Positions 1-7,842 of a DNA stretch of 64,000 nt are shown in pieces. A program made the translations under genes and the position numbers. The stretch's first letter is position 1. Every line of letters starts with the position of its first letter. A model generated the notes under the pieces. It searched no databases. It saw nothing but the letters and a program-made list of their open reading frames with translations, and had not been told where the DNA came from. This DNA is from Streptomyces sp. CB02959 (GTDB lineage: Bacteria; Actinomycetota; Actinomycetes; Streptomycetales; Streptomycetaceae), in contig NZ_NNBP01000004.1 of NCBI RefSeq assembly GCF_002803155.1, positions 347,537 to 411,536 of the forward strand, in the 5' to 3' direction.

Positions 1-624
1 GGACTCGATCCAGCGGCAGACGTCGTCGACGCCGAAGCGCTGCTCCGGGATGAGGATGACGTTGGCGCCGCCGGCCAGGCCGGAGTGGAGCGCGATCCAG
101 CCGGCGTGCCGGCCCATCACCTCGACGACCAGCACCCGCATGTGGGATTCGGCGGTGGTGTGCAGCCGGTCGATGGCCTCGGTGGCGACCCCGACCGCGG
201 TGTCGAAACCGAAGGTGTAGTCGGTGGCCGACAGGTCGTTGTCGATGGTCTTGGGCACGCCGACGCAGGGGATGCCGTACTCCGTGAAGAGCCGGGAGGC
301 GACGCCGAGGGTGTCCTCCCCGCCGATCGCGATCAGCGCCTCGATCTCGTGCTTGGCGAGCGTCTCCTTGATCCGGCGGACCCCGTCCTCCTCCTTGAAG
401 GGGTTGGTCCGCGAGGAGCCGAGGATGGTGCCGCCGCGGGGCAGGATGCCGCGCACCGCCGGGATGTCCAGCCGCACGCTGCGCCCCTCCAGCGGTCCGC
501 GCCAGCCGTCCCGGAAACCGACGAAGTCGTATCCGTACTCCTGGGTGCCCTTGCGGACGATGCCCCTGATTACCGCGTTCAGACCCGGGCAGTCGCCGCC
601 GCCGGTCAGTACTCCGACCCGCAT
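1..624 (-). CDS. pfkA: 6-phosphofructokinase, N-terminal 208 residues (gene cut by window edge)
   Basis: Phosphorylates fructose-6-phosphate to fructose-1,6-bisphosphate in glycolysis. The ATG at 622-624 opens with a typical PfkA N-terminus, [16 protein letters not shown], the phosphate-donor loop. Further on come GGEDT (residues 101-105), PKTIDND (about 124-130) and MGRHAGW. These place it in the actinobacterial group III PFK family, normally about 340 residues, so roughly the last 130 residues lie outside the window. Residue 104 is Asp and a Lys precedes TIDND; in this superfamily that pairing is associated with pyrophosphate rather than ATP as phosphoryl donor. S. coelicolor has three pfkA paralogues; gene order suggests the one near SCO2119 (recall). 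It is transcribed leftward, downstream of the two-component pair. Confidence 0.93.
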   Translation of the reverse strand, partial: MRVGVLTGGGDCPGLNAVIRGIVRKGTQEYGYDFVGFRDGWRGPLEGRSVRLDIPAVRGILPRGGTILGSSRTNPFKEEDGVRRIKETLAKHEIEALIAIGGEDTLGVASRLFTEYGIPCVGVPKTIDNDLSATDYTFGFDTAVGVATEAIDRLHTTAESHMRVLVVEVMGRHAGWIALHSGLAGGANVILIPEQRFGVDDVCRWIES

Positions 625-811
625 CGCTTCACCTTCGTCCCGTCCGTGGCCGCGTACGGCCGTCCATGAGCGTAACGCCGGTCACGCTAATGGTGACCTG
701 GGTCACTCCGGGATGGTGTGCGCGCCGATCCCCGCCAATTGCACGGGAGTTGACCCGAGGTCTTCACCCGTACGAGCGGACGGAGGGTCGCCGGCGGGGA
801 CGGCGAACGGC

Positions 812-1483
812 TCAGACGCCGTCGAGGCCGCGCTCTATCGCGTACCGCACCAGCTCGACGCGGTTGTGCAACTGGAGCTTGCCGAGGGTGTTCTGGACGT
901 GGTTCTGCACCGTGCGGTGCGAGATGACCAGGCGCTCGGCGATCTGCTTGTACGAGAGTCCCTTGGCGACCAGGCGCAGCACCTCGGTCTCCCGCTCCGT
1001 CAACCGGGGGGCGTCGGGCTCGTCGGCGGCCGCCGGGGCTGGTTCCGCCGCCAGCCGGCGGTACTCGCCGAGCACCAGACCGGCCAGACCCGGGGTGAAC
1101 ACCGGGTCGCCGGCGGCGGTGCGGCGGACCGCGTCGATCAGCTCCTCGGTGCTGGCCGACTTCAGCAGATAGCCGGTGGCCCCCGACTTCACCGCCTCCA
1201 GGACGTCGGCGTGCTCACCACTGGCGGAGAGCACCAGCACCCGCGGCGACGGATCGCCGCCGACCAGCTCCTTGCACACCTGGACGCCGGGCAGCCCCGG
1301 CAGATTGAGGTCCAGCACCAGCACGTCGGGCGCCGTCGCCTGGGCCCGGCGCACCGCCTGGAGCCCGTCCCCGGCCGTCGCCACCACGTCGCATCCGGCC
1401 GCCGCCAGATCCCGGGCGACCGCGTCCCGCCACATCGGGTGGTCGTCGACCACCATGACCCGCAGGCCCGTCCCCTCCGTCAT
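812..1483 (-). CDS. macR: NarL/FixJ-type response regulator, MacR-like
   Basis: DNA-binding response regulator of 223 residues. The receiver domain (about 8-125) has the acidic pair D13/D14, phosphoacceptor D58 (VLDLNLPG) and K108 (GYLLKSAS). After an Ala/Pro linker comes a LuxR-type helix-turn-helix (about 160-205, LTERETEVLRLVAKGLS). The ATG at 1481-1483 overlaps the stop codon of the upstream kinase gene by 4 nt (ATGA), so the two are translationally coupled. The position beside pfkA matches S. coelicolor MacR/MacS (SCO2120/2121), a system reported to control morphogenetic membrane-protein genes. The symbol rests on synteny and remembered similarity. The 329-residue-plus reading through the kinase frame is spurious. 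Confidence 0.85.
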   Translation of the reverse strand: MTEGTGLRVMVVDDHPMWRDAVARDLAAAGCDVVATAGDGLQAVRRAQATAPDVLVLDLNLPGLPGVQVCKELVGGDPSPRVLVLSASGEHADVLEAVKSGATGYLLKSASTEELIDAVRRTAAGDPVFTPGLAGLVLGEYRRLAAEPAPAAADEPDAPRLTERETEVLRLVAKGLSYKQIAERLVISHRTVQNHVQNTLGKLQLHNRVELVRYAIERGLDGV

Positions 1484-2790
1484 GCGCGCGCTCTCCCCCG
1501 TCGTCCGCCCTCGGGCACGATGCCCTTGGGTACCTTCAGCTCCACTTCCGTGCCCTGGCCGGGGACCGAGATCCACTCGGCGCTGCCGCCCAACTCCCGC
1601 AGCCGGCCGCGGATCGACAGCGCCACCCCGAGGCGGCCCTCGCGCTCGGCCGCGGCGAGCCGCCCCTCGGGAATGCCGGGGCCCTCGTCGCGCACCGTCA
1701 CGATCACCGCGTCCGGTTCGTCCTCCACCAGGATCCACGCGCGGGCCTCGGCCCCCACGTGCACCCGGACATTGTCCAATGCCGCACCGACAGCGGCGGC
1801 CAGCTCCACCGCCGCGGCGGCCGGCAGCTCGACCGGGGAGCACGGCCCGGAGAGCGTCACCCCGGCCCCGGCGTGCGGGGCGAGCAGCGCCATCAGGTCG
1901 CAGGCTCCGGCGGCCGGCGGCGGACCGGGGACCGCCTGGTGAGCCGCGGAACCGCCGTCGGCCGCGGTCTCCGCCACCACCCGCTGCCGGGGCACCAGCC
2001 CGCCGGCGACCAAGGTGCGCAGCGCCACCTCCTGCTCGCCCGCCATCCGGCCCAACTCGGCCGCCTCGCCGCCGATCGCGGTGCCGCGCCGCTGCACCAT
2101 GGCGAGCACCTGGAGCACGCTGTCGTGGATGTCGCGGGCCAGCCGCTCCCGTTCGCGGGTGGCGGCGTCGATCTGGAGGGCGCGGGCCAGGGTGCGCTCA
2201 CTGGCCCGGGCCACCTCGACCACGTAGCCGATGGCGACGCTGGCCACCCACACCAGCACCACGTTGTGGACGGTGTCCCGGGCCAGCTCCTCGCGCTCGA
2301 CGAGGTTGGCCACCGCCACGATGGTGGAGGCCACCGCGGCCCACCGCCAGCCGCCCTTGATGGCGAAGCCCAGCACGGCGCCCGCCGTCCAGATGGACGG
2401 CAGGGTCGCGGCGCCGGCCATGATGCGGGCGTGGGAGTCGATCACGGACGTGAGCAGGATCCCGCCGACCGCGACGGTGAGGTCGCCGACCAGGAACTGC
2501 CGGGTGCAGCGCTCCGCGGACGTCGTGCGGCGCCAGGTCAGCGCCGTCCAGAGGGTGAGCACGGCCATGTAGGCGGTGGCGCCCAGCGGGTGCGCGTAGT
2601 GCGGGTAGGAGACCGCGAACAGGCACAGCACGTAGACCAGGGTCAGGATCCGGTAGCCGGTGAGCGCCCGCCACAGCGGCAGCTCGACCGACATCCGCAT
2701 CACCTTGCGGCGCCCGGCGGGCGCCGCGCCCCGATCGTCCCGGGCCGCGCCGCCCGTGGATCGTGCGTCGTCCATGTCGGCATCCGTCAT
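1480..2790 (-). CDS. macS: Sensor histidine kinase, MacS-like (HisKA_3 family)
   Basis: Membrane sensor kinase of about 436 residues, partner of the downstream response regulator. The N-terminal half (about 45-195) contains five or six hydrophobic segments. It is followed by the DHp helix with phospho-accepting His (RDIHDSVLQ, about residue 222) and a HATPase_c domain with an N-box-like AALDNVRVHVG and the G1 box DEGPGIPEG. I chose the ATG at 2788-2790 because a purine-rich GAGGGGTGGGGG lies about 8 nt upstream; a GTG at 2802 is possible but sits almost on the same purine run. It is first in a two-gene operon overlapping the regulator by 4 nt. The MacS identity is inferred from synteny. Confidence 0.85.
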   Translation of the reverse strand: MTDADMDDARSTGGAARDDRGAAPAGRRKVMRMSVELPLWRALTGYRILTLVYVLCLFAVSYPHYAHPLGATAYMAVLTLWTALTWRRTTSAERCTRQFLVGDLTVAVGGILLTSVIDSHARIMAGAATLPSIWTAGAVLGFAIKGGWRWAAVASTIVAVANLVEREELARDTVHNVVLVWVASVAIGYVVEVARASERTLARALQIDAATRERERLARDIHDSVLQVLAMVQRRGTAIGGEAAELGRMAGEQEVALRTLVAGGLVPRQRVVAETAADGGSAAHQAVPGPPPAAGACDLMALLAPHAGAGVTLSGPCSPVELPAAAAVELAAAVGAALDNVRVHVGAEARAWILVEDEPDAVIVTVRDEGPGIPEGRLAAAEREGRLGVALSIRGRLRELGGSAEWISVPGQGTEVELKVPKGIVPEGGRRGRARA

Positions 2791-2888
2791 GCCGGCCCCC
2801 ACCCCTCACCGGGGCCGCCCCGCCCCCGGACTCGGCTCGTCCGTCCGTCCCGTCCTGTGCGGCGGTGGCCCGGCCGGCCTTCGCCGTC

Positions 2889-3611
2889 CTACGCCTCTGC
2901 CTTCTTCTGTGCCTCCGCGGCCTTGGCCGCCTCGGCGATCTGCCGCTTGGCCGCGGTCGCGTAGACGTCGACGTACTCCTGGCCGGAGAGCTTCATGATC
3001 TCGTACATCACCTCGTCGGTGATCGAGCGCAGGATGTAGCGGTCGCCCTCCATGCCCTGGTAGCGGCTGAAGTCCAGCGGCTTGCCGATCCGGATGCCGG
3101 GCCGGACCATCTTCGGCAGGACCTTGCCGGGCGGCTGCACCTTCTCGGTGTCGATCATCGCGACCGGGATGACCGGCGCCCCGGTGGCCAGCGCCACCCG
3201 CGCCAGGCCGCCCGGCTTGCCGCGGTAGAGCCGCCCGTCCGGGGACCGGGTGCCCTCCGGGTAGATGCCGAAGAGCTCGCCGCGCTCCAGCACCTCGATA
3301 CCGCTCTTGATCGCCGCCTCGCCGGCGCCGCGGGCGCCCGAGCGGTCGACCGGGAGCTGTCCGACGCCCTTGAAGAACGCCGCGGTCAACTTGCCCTTCA
3401 CGCCCGGGGAGGTGAAGTACTCGGCCTTCGCGATGAAGGTGACCTTGCGGTCGAGCACCGCGGGCAGGAAGAAGGAGTCCGAGAAGGACAGGTGGTTGCT
3501 CGCGAGGATCGCCGGACCCTCGGCGGGAACGTTCTCGATGCCTTCCACCCAGGGCCGGAACGCGAGCCTCAGCGGACCGCCGATGGAAAACTTCATTGCG
3601 CCGTAGATCAA
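2889..3611 (-). CDS. 1-acyl-sn-glycerol-3-phosphate acyltransferase (PlsC family)
   Basis: Membrane-associated acyltransferase expected to acylate lysophosphatidic acid in phospholipid synthesis. It has 240 residues, the usual PlsC size. The catalytic HX4D motif is NHLSFSD (H40, D45) and the substrate-binding PEGTRS motif is at 118-123. The start is decided by the ribosome binding site: AGGAGG lies 7 nt upstream of the TTG at 3609-3611, whereas the ATG five codons in has none. The hydrophobic N-terminus suits peripheral or monotopic membrane attachment. It lies just upstream of macS in the same direction with about a 100-nt gap. Exact acyl specificity cannot be read from sequence. Confidence 0.85.
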   Translation of the reverse strand: MIYGAMKFSIGGPLRLAFRPWVEGIENVPAEGPAILASNHLSFSDSFFLPAVLDRKVTFIAKAEYFTSPGVKGKLTAAFFKGVGQLPVDRSGARGAGEAAIKSGIEVLERGELFGIYPEGTRSPDGRLYRGKPGGLARVALATGAPVIPVAMIDTEKVQPPGKVLPKMVRPGIRIGKPLDFSRYQGMEGDRYILRSITDEVMYEIMKLSGQEYVDVYATAAKRQIAEAAKAAEAQKKAEA

Positions 3612-3844
3612 CCGACTGCCTCCTGTGTCTGACGCATTGACCTTAACCCCCGCACGGCGCGCCGGGGGCCGCGGCGGGCCAGGAGACCGCGTGCGGGCCC
3701 GCCGGGGGCCGTGCCGGGGTCCCGTTCGCGCCCCCGCGCCGGTCCCCCGACCTGGCGCTCCGGACGGCCGTGGCCCTACCCCGCCGCGGTCACTCCGCGT
3801 ACCCTGAGGTAACCCGCCAGCCCCTCACCGATCGGAGTCCACCG

Positions 3845-4642
3845 GTGCCGCTCCTCCCCGGAGCCGAGCCGTTCCGCCGTGACGGCGGAGACGTCGGCGT
3901 CCTCGTCTGCCACGGCTTCACCGGCTCCCCGCAGTCCATCCGCCCCTGGGCCGAATACCTCGCCGACCGGGGGCTGACCGTCTCCGCGCCGCTGCTGCCC
4001 GGCCACGGCACCCGCTGGGAGGACATGCAGCTCACCACCTGGCAGGACTGGTACGCCGAGGTCGACCGGGAGTTGCGCGCGCTGGCCGAGCGCTGCACCG
4101 AGGTCTTCGTCTGCGGACTGTCCATGGGCGGCGCGCTGGCGCTGCGGCTGGCCGCCCGGCACGGCGACACGATCAGCGGGGTGGCCGTGGTCAACCCCGG
4201 CAACAAGGTCCACGACGCGGCGGCCCCGCTGCTGCCGGCGCTGCGGCACGTCGTCCGGTCGACCAAGGGGATCGCCAGCGACATCGCCAAGCCCGGTGCG
4301 GTGGAGGTCGGTTACGACCGGGTGCCGCTGCACGCCGCGCACTCGCTGCGGCGGTTCTTCCAGCTGGTCGACGCCGAACTCCCGCGCGTCACCCAGCCGT
4401 TGCTGGTGCTGACCAGCCCGCAGGACCACGTCGTCCCGCCCGTCGACTCCGAGCGGATCCTCAGCCGGGTCTCGTCCACCGACGTCCGGCACGCGCTGCT
4501 GGAGCGCAGCTACCACGTCGCCACGCTCGACCACGACGCCGAGCAGATCTTCCAGGACAGCTACTCCTTCATCACCCGGCTCGCCCCCCGGGCCCGGCGG
4601 GACGCGGTCCAGGAGGGGACGGCGGCCAGTGGCGGAGCGTAG
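3845..4642 (+). CDS. Alpha/beta hydrolase, carboxylesterase/monoacylglycerol lipase-like
   Basis: Cytoplasmic serine hydrolase of 265 residues. The oxyanion region is CHGFTGSP (about 22-29). The nucleophile elbow is GLSMGG with S93; D194 (SPQDHVV) and H224 (SYHVATLDH) complete the triad. Spacing and length match bacterial carboxylesterase Est30 and monoacylglycerol lipases, so short or medium acyl esters are likely substrates. I chose the GTG at 3845, which has GGAG 7 nt upstream; an upstream in-frame ATG at 3770 would add 25 atypical residues. The gene is divergent from plsC, and its 3' end overlaps the next gene by 14 nt, suggesting co-transcription. Confidence 0.85.
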   Translation: MPLLPGAEPFRRDGGDVGVLVCHGFTGSPQSIRPWAEYLADRGLTVSAPLLPGHGTRWEDMQLTTWQDWYAEVDRELRALAERCTEVFVCGLSMGGALALRLAARHGDTISGVAVVNPGNKVHDAAAPLLPALRHVVRSTKGIASDIAKPGAVEVGYDRVPLHAAHSLRRFFQLVDAELPRVTQPLLVLTSPQDHVVPPVDSERILSRVSSTDVRHALLERSYHVATLDHDAEQIFQDSYSFITRLAPRARRDAVQEGTAASGGA

Positions 4643-5261
4643 CCCCCGCGACCCCCGGGACCCGCTCGACGAGGAGGCCGCGTGGGCCGAGATCGTCGCG
4701 GGCTACGGCGAACGGCCGGAGTTCCCGGCCACGGACCACCGGCCGGACCGGGCCGCGGCTCCGGACGGCGCGGCGGCCGACGGCGCGAGGGCGGACGGTG
4801 TGCGGCCGGACGGTGTGCGGCCGGACGGCGCGGGCGCGGACGGCGCTGACGGCGACACCCCGGACTCCCCCGCCCTCCGTCCCGCCGACGGCGCGCCCGC
4901 CGACGGCTCCCCGTCGCGCCCCGGCAGCTTCGTGGTCTTCGCCCCCGGTGTGGGGCCGCGCGACTGGACCCCCGACGAGCCCTCCGACGACGACTTCGAC
5001 GAGACCGACGAGGGCCACTTCACGCCGCCCGAGCCGCCGCCGCTGCCGACCGCCGACACCACCACCAAGTTCGCCTGGATCGCGGCCCTCGGCGGCCCGC
5101 TGCTGCTGATCCTCACGGTCGTCCTCCAGCAGCCGGTCACCTGGTGGATCGCGGTGCTGGGCATCGGCGGATTCCTGGGCGGCCTGGGCACCCTCTTCGC
5201 CCGGATGACCAACGACCGGGACGACGACGAGGACGTACCGGGCGGCGGGGCGGTGGTCTGA
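4629..5261 (+). CDS. Conserved Streptomyces membrane protein of unknown function
   Basis: Protein of 210 residues starting at a GTG inside the 3' end of the esterase gene, with AGGAGGGG about 12 nt upstream. The first 130 residues are acidic, disordered-looking and Pro/Asp/Gly-rich, and contain a short imperfect repeat of the ADGVRPDGV type encoded by tandem 15-bp units around 4790-4845. Two hydrophobic helices follow near the C-terminus (IAALGGPLLLILTVVL and WWIAVLGIGGFLGGLGTLF), then a short acidic tail. This suggests a two-pass membrane protein with a long cytoplasmic N-terminal region. I assign no function. The gene ends 12 nt before the large palindrome at 5274-5341. Confidence 0.75.
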   Translation: MAERSPRDPRDPLDEEAAWAEIVAGYGERPEFPATDHRPDRAAAPDGAAADGARADGVRPDGVRPDGAGADGADGDTPDSPALRPADGAPADGSPSRPGSFVVFAPGVGPRDWTPDEPSDDDFDETDEGHFTPPEPPPLPTADTTTKFAWIAALGGPLLLILTVVLQQPVTWWIAVLGIGGFLGGLGTLFARMTNDRDDDEDVPGGGAVV

Positions 5262-5273
5262 GCCGCGGACCGG

Positions 5274-5341
5274 CTAGGTCGTGTCCGCAAAGTCCCGCCT
5301 GCCGTTCGGGCGAACGACGGGACTTTGCGGACACGACCTAG
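5274..5341. repeat. 68-bp perfect-armed palindrome with CTAG ends
   Basis: Two 24-nt arms (5274-5297 and 5318-5341) are exact reverse complements. Both begin CTAGGTCGTGTCCGC and enclose 20 nt that contain a second small hairpin, CGTTCG-GG-CGAACG (5303-5316). It sits between the 3' ends of two convergent genes and could terminate transcription in both directions, although no T tract follows. The exact CTAG boundaries and perfect identity are also typical of terminal inverted repeats of small transposable elements, so a miniature (MITE-like) insertion is an alternative. There is room for no gene. Confidence 0.85.
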
Positions 5342-5344
5342 GGG

Positions 5345-6172
5345 TCAGCCGCCGACCGGCACCCGGAGTGCGCTCAGGACCGGCAGATGGTCCGAGGCCG
5401 CGCGAAGGTCCTCCGCGCGGACGCCCGGCAATCCGTGCGGCACCCCGCACCCGAGGAACTCCACACCGTCCGTGGCGAACACCGCGTCGATCCGCTGCCG
5501 CGGCACATGCGGCGTGGAGGTGAACTCGCCGCCCCACGGCTCGGCCGCCCAACCGTCCCTGAGGACCGCCGCGACCCGCCGGAAGCTCCGCCCGTCCGGC
5601 CGGTCGTTGAGGTCGCCGCCGACCACCGCGTGCGGCACACCCAGCCCGGCGACCCGCTCCAGCAGCAGCCCGGCCTGGTCGTAGCGCTCCCGCGGGTCGA
5701 GGCTGAGGTGGCAGCTGACCACGCCGAGCCGGGCCGCTCCGAAGCGGACCACGGCGGTGGCCAGACCGCGCTGGTGCAGTCCGGGGGTGCGGGGCAGCAG
5801 GACGTCCTCGGTCCGCTCCACGTGGGCGCGGAGGTGGGCGAGGACCATCGGGCCCGCGGTGGTGGCACCGCCGGTGACATGGACCAGGCCGCCGGCCCGG
5901 GCGAGGCGCTCGGCGGCCTTGCGCCAGCGGAAGAAGCGCGGCGCCTCCTGGACGAGGACGAGATCGGGGGCGCAGGCCCGGATGACCCGGGCCAGCGCCG
6001 CCTGATCGTCGCGCATCGAGCGGATGTTGTAGCTGAGCACCCGGACGACCGCGGAACCGTCCGCCGCGGTGGCGGAGGCCGGGAGTCCGGCGGCAGCGGC
6101 CGCCTCGCCGGTACCCGTACCGGCGAGGCCCACGGTGCCGGACGGGGGCCGTCCGGAGCGCTCGGCCGCCAT
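5345..6172 (-). CDS. Endonuclease/exonuclease/phosphatase-family hydrolase
   Basis: Protein of 275 residues with the EEP (DNase I-like) fold. Signature elements are LSYNIRSM (N-terminal metal and phosphate site), LVLVQEA (the metal-binding Glu), CHLSLDPRERYDQAG, GGDLNDRP and the C-terminal catalytic SDHLPV. Family members are Mg-dependent phosphodiesterases or phosphatases acting on nucleic acids, phosphoinositides or sphingomyelin; the substrate here is unknown. No signal peptide or membrane helix is evident, and the N-terminus (1-45) is Ala/Gly-rich. The ATG at 6170-6172 lies 5 nt downstream of the glkA stop codon, so the gene is probably co-transcribed with glucokinase. Confidence 0.85.
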   Translation of the reverse strand: MAAERSGRPPSGTVGLAGTGTGEAAAAAGLPASATAADGSAVVRVLSYNIRSMRDDQAALARVIRACAPDLVLVQEAPRFFRWRKAAERLARAGGLVHVTGGATTAGPMVLAHLRAHVERTEDVLLPRTPGLHQRGLATAVVRFGAARLGVVSCHLSLDPRERYDQAGLLLERVAGLGVPHAVVGGDLNDRPDGRSFRRVAAVLRDGWAAEPWGGEFTSTPHVPRQRIDAVFATDGVEFLGCGVPHGLPGVRAEDLRAASDHLPVLSALRVPVGG

Positions 6173-6177
6173 CCGTG

Positions 6178-7119
6178 TCAGCCCTGGCGCGCCAGGTCGG
6201 CCGCGCCGACCAGTCCGGCCTCGCCGCCGAGCTGCGCGGCGAGCACCTGGGCGTGCGGGCGCCACTGGCTGCCGACCAGCCAGCGCCGGAACGACTTGCG
6301 GATCGGGTCGAGGACCAGTTCGCCCTCGTCCGAGACCCCACCGCCGACGATGAACGCGGACGGGTCGAAGAGCGAGGCCAGGTCGGCGAGGCCGGCACCG
6401 GCCCAACGGGCCAGTTCGCGGAAGGAGTCGATGGCGACCGGGTCGCCCTGGCGGGCGGCCGCGCTGATGTGCTTGCCCTGGATGCCCTCGGGGGTGCCGT
6501 CGCCGAGCGCCAGCAGCGCCGCGGCGTTCTCCGGGGTGGCGAAGGCGCGCTGCTGGGCGTACCGCAGCAGGGCGCGGCCGGACGCGTACTGCTCCCAGCA
6601 GCCCTGGCTGCCGCAGCCGCACAGCAGGCCGTCGGGGACGACCCGGATGTGGCCGAACTCGGCGGCGACGCCGAAGCGGCCGCGGCGCAGCTTGTTGCCG
6701 ATGATGATGCCGCCGCCCAGGCCGGTGCCGAGGGTGATGCAGATGACGTCGCTGTGGCCCTGCCCGGCGCCGAAGCGGTACTCGCCCCAGGCCGCGGCGT
6801 TGGCGTCGTTCTCGACGACGACGGGGAGCCCGACGCGCTGCTCGACCTTGTCCTTGAGCGGCTCGTGGCGCCAGTCGATGTTCGGGGCGAAGAGGACCGT
6901 GGCCCGCTTCTCGTCCACGTAGCCGGCGGCGCCGATGCCGACGGCCTCGACATGGTGGCCGGCACCGACCGTGCGGACGGCGTCCGCGATGGCCTCGGTC
7001 AGCGCGTCGGTGGCTCGCGGGGTCGGAACCTTGCACGTTTCGAGGATCGAACCGTCTTCGTCGACCACGCCGGCCGCGATCTTCGTGCCGCCGATGTCGA
7101 CGCCGATGGTGAGTCCCAT
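6178..7119 (-). CDS. glkA: ROK-family glucokinase GlkA
   Basis: Phosphorylates glucose with ATP and, in Streptomyces, is required for carbon catabolite repression. The 313 residues begin MGLTIGVDIGGTKIAAG (phosphate-binding loop). The sugar-binding ENDANAAAWGEY is at about 103-114, EFGH is at 154-157, and the ROK zinc site is C167-G-C169-x4-C174 plus H157. Length and sequence agree closely with the S. coelicolor GlkA I remember (SCO2126). The ATG at 7117-7119 has GAGGG 4-5 nt upstream. The neighbouring DUF5304 gene upstream is the usual partner. Confidence 0.96.
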   Translation of the reverse strand: MGLTIGVDIGGTKIAAGVVDEDGSILETCKVPTPRATDALTEAIADAVRTVGAGHHVEAVGIGAAGYVDEKRATVLFAPNIDWRHEPLKDKVEQRVGLPVVVENDANAAAWGEYRFGAGQGHSDVICITLGTGLGGGIIIGNKLRRGRFGVAAEFGHIRVVPDGLLCGCGSQGCWEQYASGRALLRYAQQRAFATPENAAALLALGDGTPEGIQGKHISAAARQGDPVAIDSFRELARWAGAGLADLASLFDPSAFIVGGGVSDEGELVLDPIRKSFRRWLVGSQWRPHAQVLAAQLGGEAGLVGAADLARQG

Positions 7120-7243
7120 GTGTCCCTCAGTTTTCGCTCGAACCCCGCCGGGATCCACCGTACCGGAGGCAGGGGGAACTCCCCCGCCGCTCACGGCCGC
7201 GGAGGTGGGAGGGGCTCCCTCGCCGGGCGGGCGGTGGGAGGGG

Positions 7244-7717
7244 TCAGTCGAGGTCGATCCGCTCGGTGCCGGCGGGACCGTCGTCGCGCGGGTCGCCGGC
7301 CTCGCCCCCGGGGTGGTCCTCGGCGGTGGCGTCGCGGGTCCAGCGGCGTTCGCTGCCCTCCACCACCGAGCGGTAGGCGGCGAGGAGTTCGGAGCCGGCC
7401 GCGGCGAGGTGGTCGAAGACGTCGGGGTTGCGCTCGATGACCGGCTCGACGGCGGCCTTGGCCTGCTTCAGCAGCTGGTTCACCGCGCTGCTGGCGGCCG
7501 TCCCGCCCAGCGCGCCGGGCAGCTGGATGGCGGAGAGCTTGTCGGTCACCGCGTCGGCGAGCCGGCGCAGTTCCTCGGCGGCGCTGCCCTGCTGGGGGCC
7601 GTACTCGGCCCGGCGGCGGGCCTGCTCCGCGGCGAGGTCCTCGGCGCAGGCCGTCTCCCAGGCGTCGGCATCGGGCTCGGCGCGGCGGTCGGCGGGGCGC
7701 TCGGTGGCATCACTCAT
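7244..7717 (-). CDS. DUF5304-type protein, SCO2127-like glkA neighbour
   Basis: Soluble acidic protein of 157 residues, starting at the ATG at 7715-7717 with GGAG 6 nt upstream. The N-terminus is charged. A helical core (about 30-115) contains ELRRLADAVTDKLSAIQLPG and amphipathic segments. The C-terminus is Asp/Glu-rich and ends ERIDLD. The conserved position immediately upstream of glkA corresponds to SCO2127, reported in Streptomyces to stimulate glucose kinase activity and influence catabolite repression. That function is by recall and synteny; no catalytic motif is visible. The gap to glkA is 124 nt, in the same direction. Confidence 0.8.
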   Translation of the reverse strand: MSDATERPADRRAEPDADAWETACAEDLAAEQARRRAEYGPQQGSAAEELRRLADAVTDKLSAIQLPGALGGTAASSAVNQLLKQAKAAVEPVIERNPDVFDHLAAAGSELLAAYRSVVEGSERRWTRDATAEDHPGGEAGDPRDDGPAGTERIDLD

Positions 7718-7842
7718 GGCGGACTCCGTGGACTCCTGCGGGCGGTACGGACCGGACGGGGCCGTGCGGTGCCGGGGCACTGCGGGCGGGCACCTGCACG
7801 GTGGTGACGTCTTACGACGTTACCCGAACGGGGGTGCCCGCT

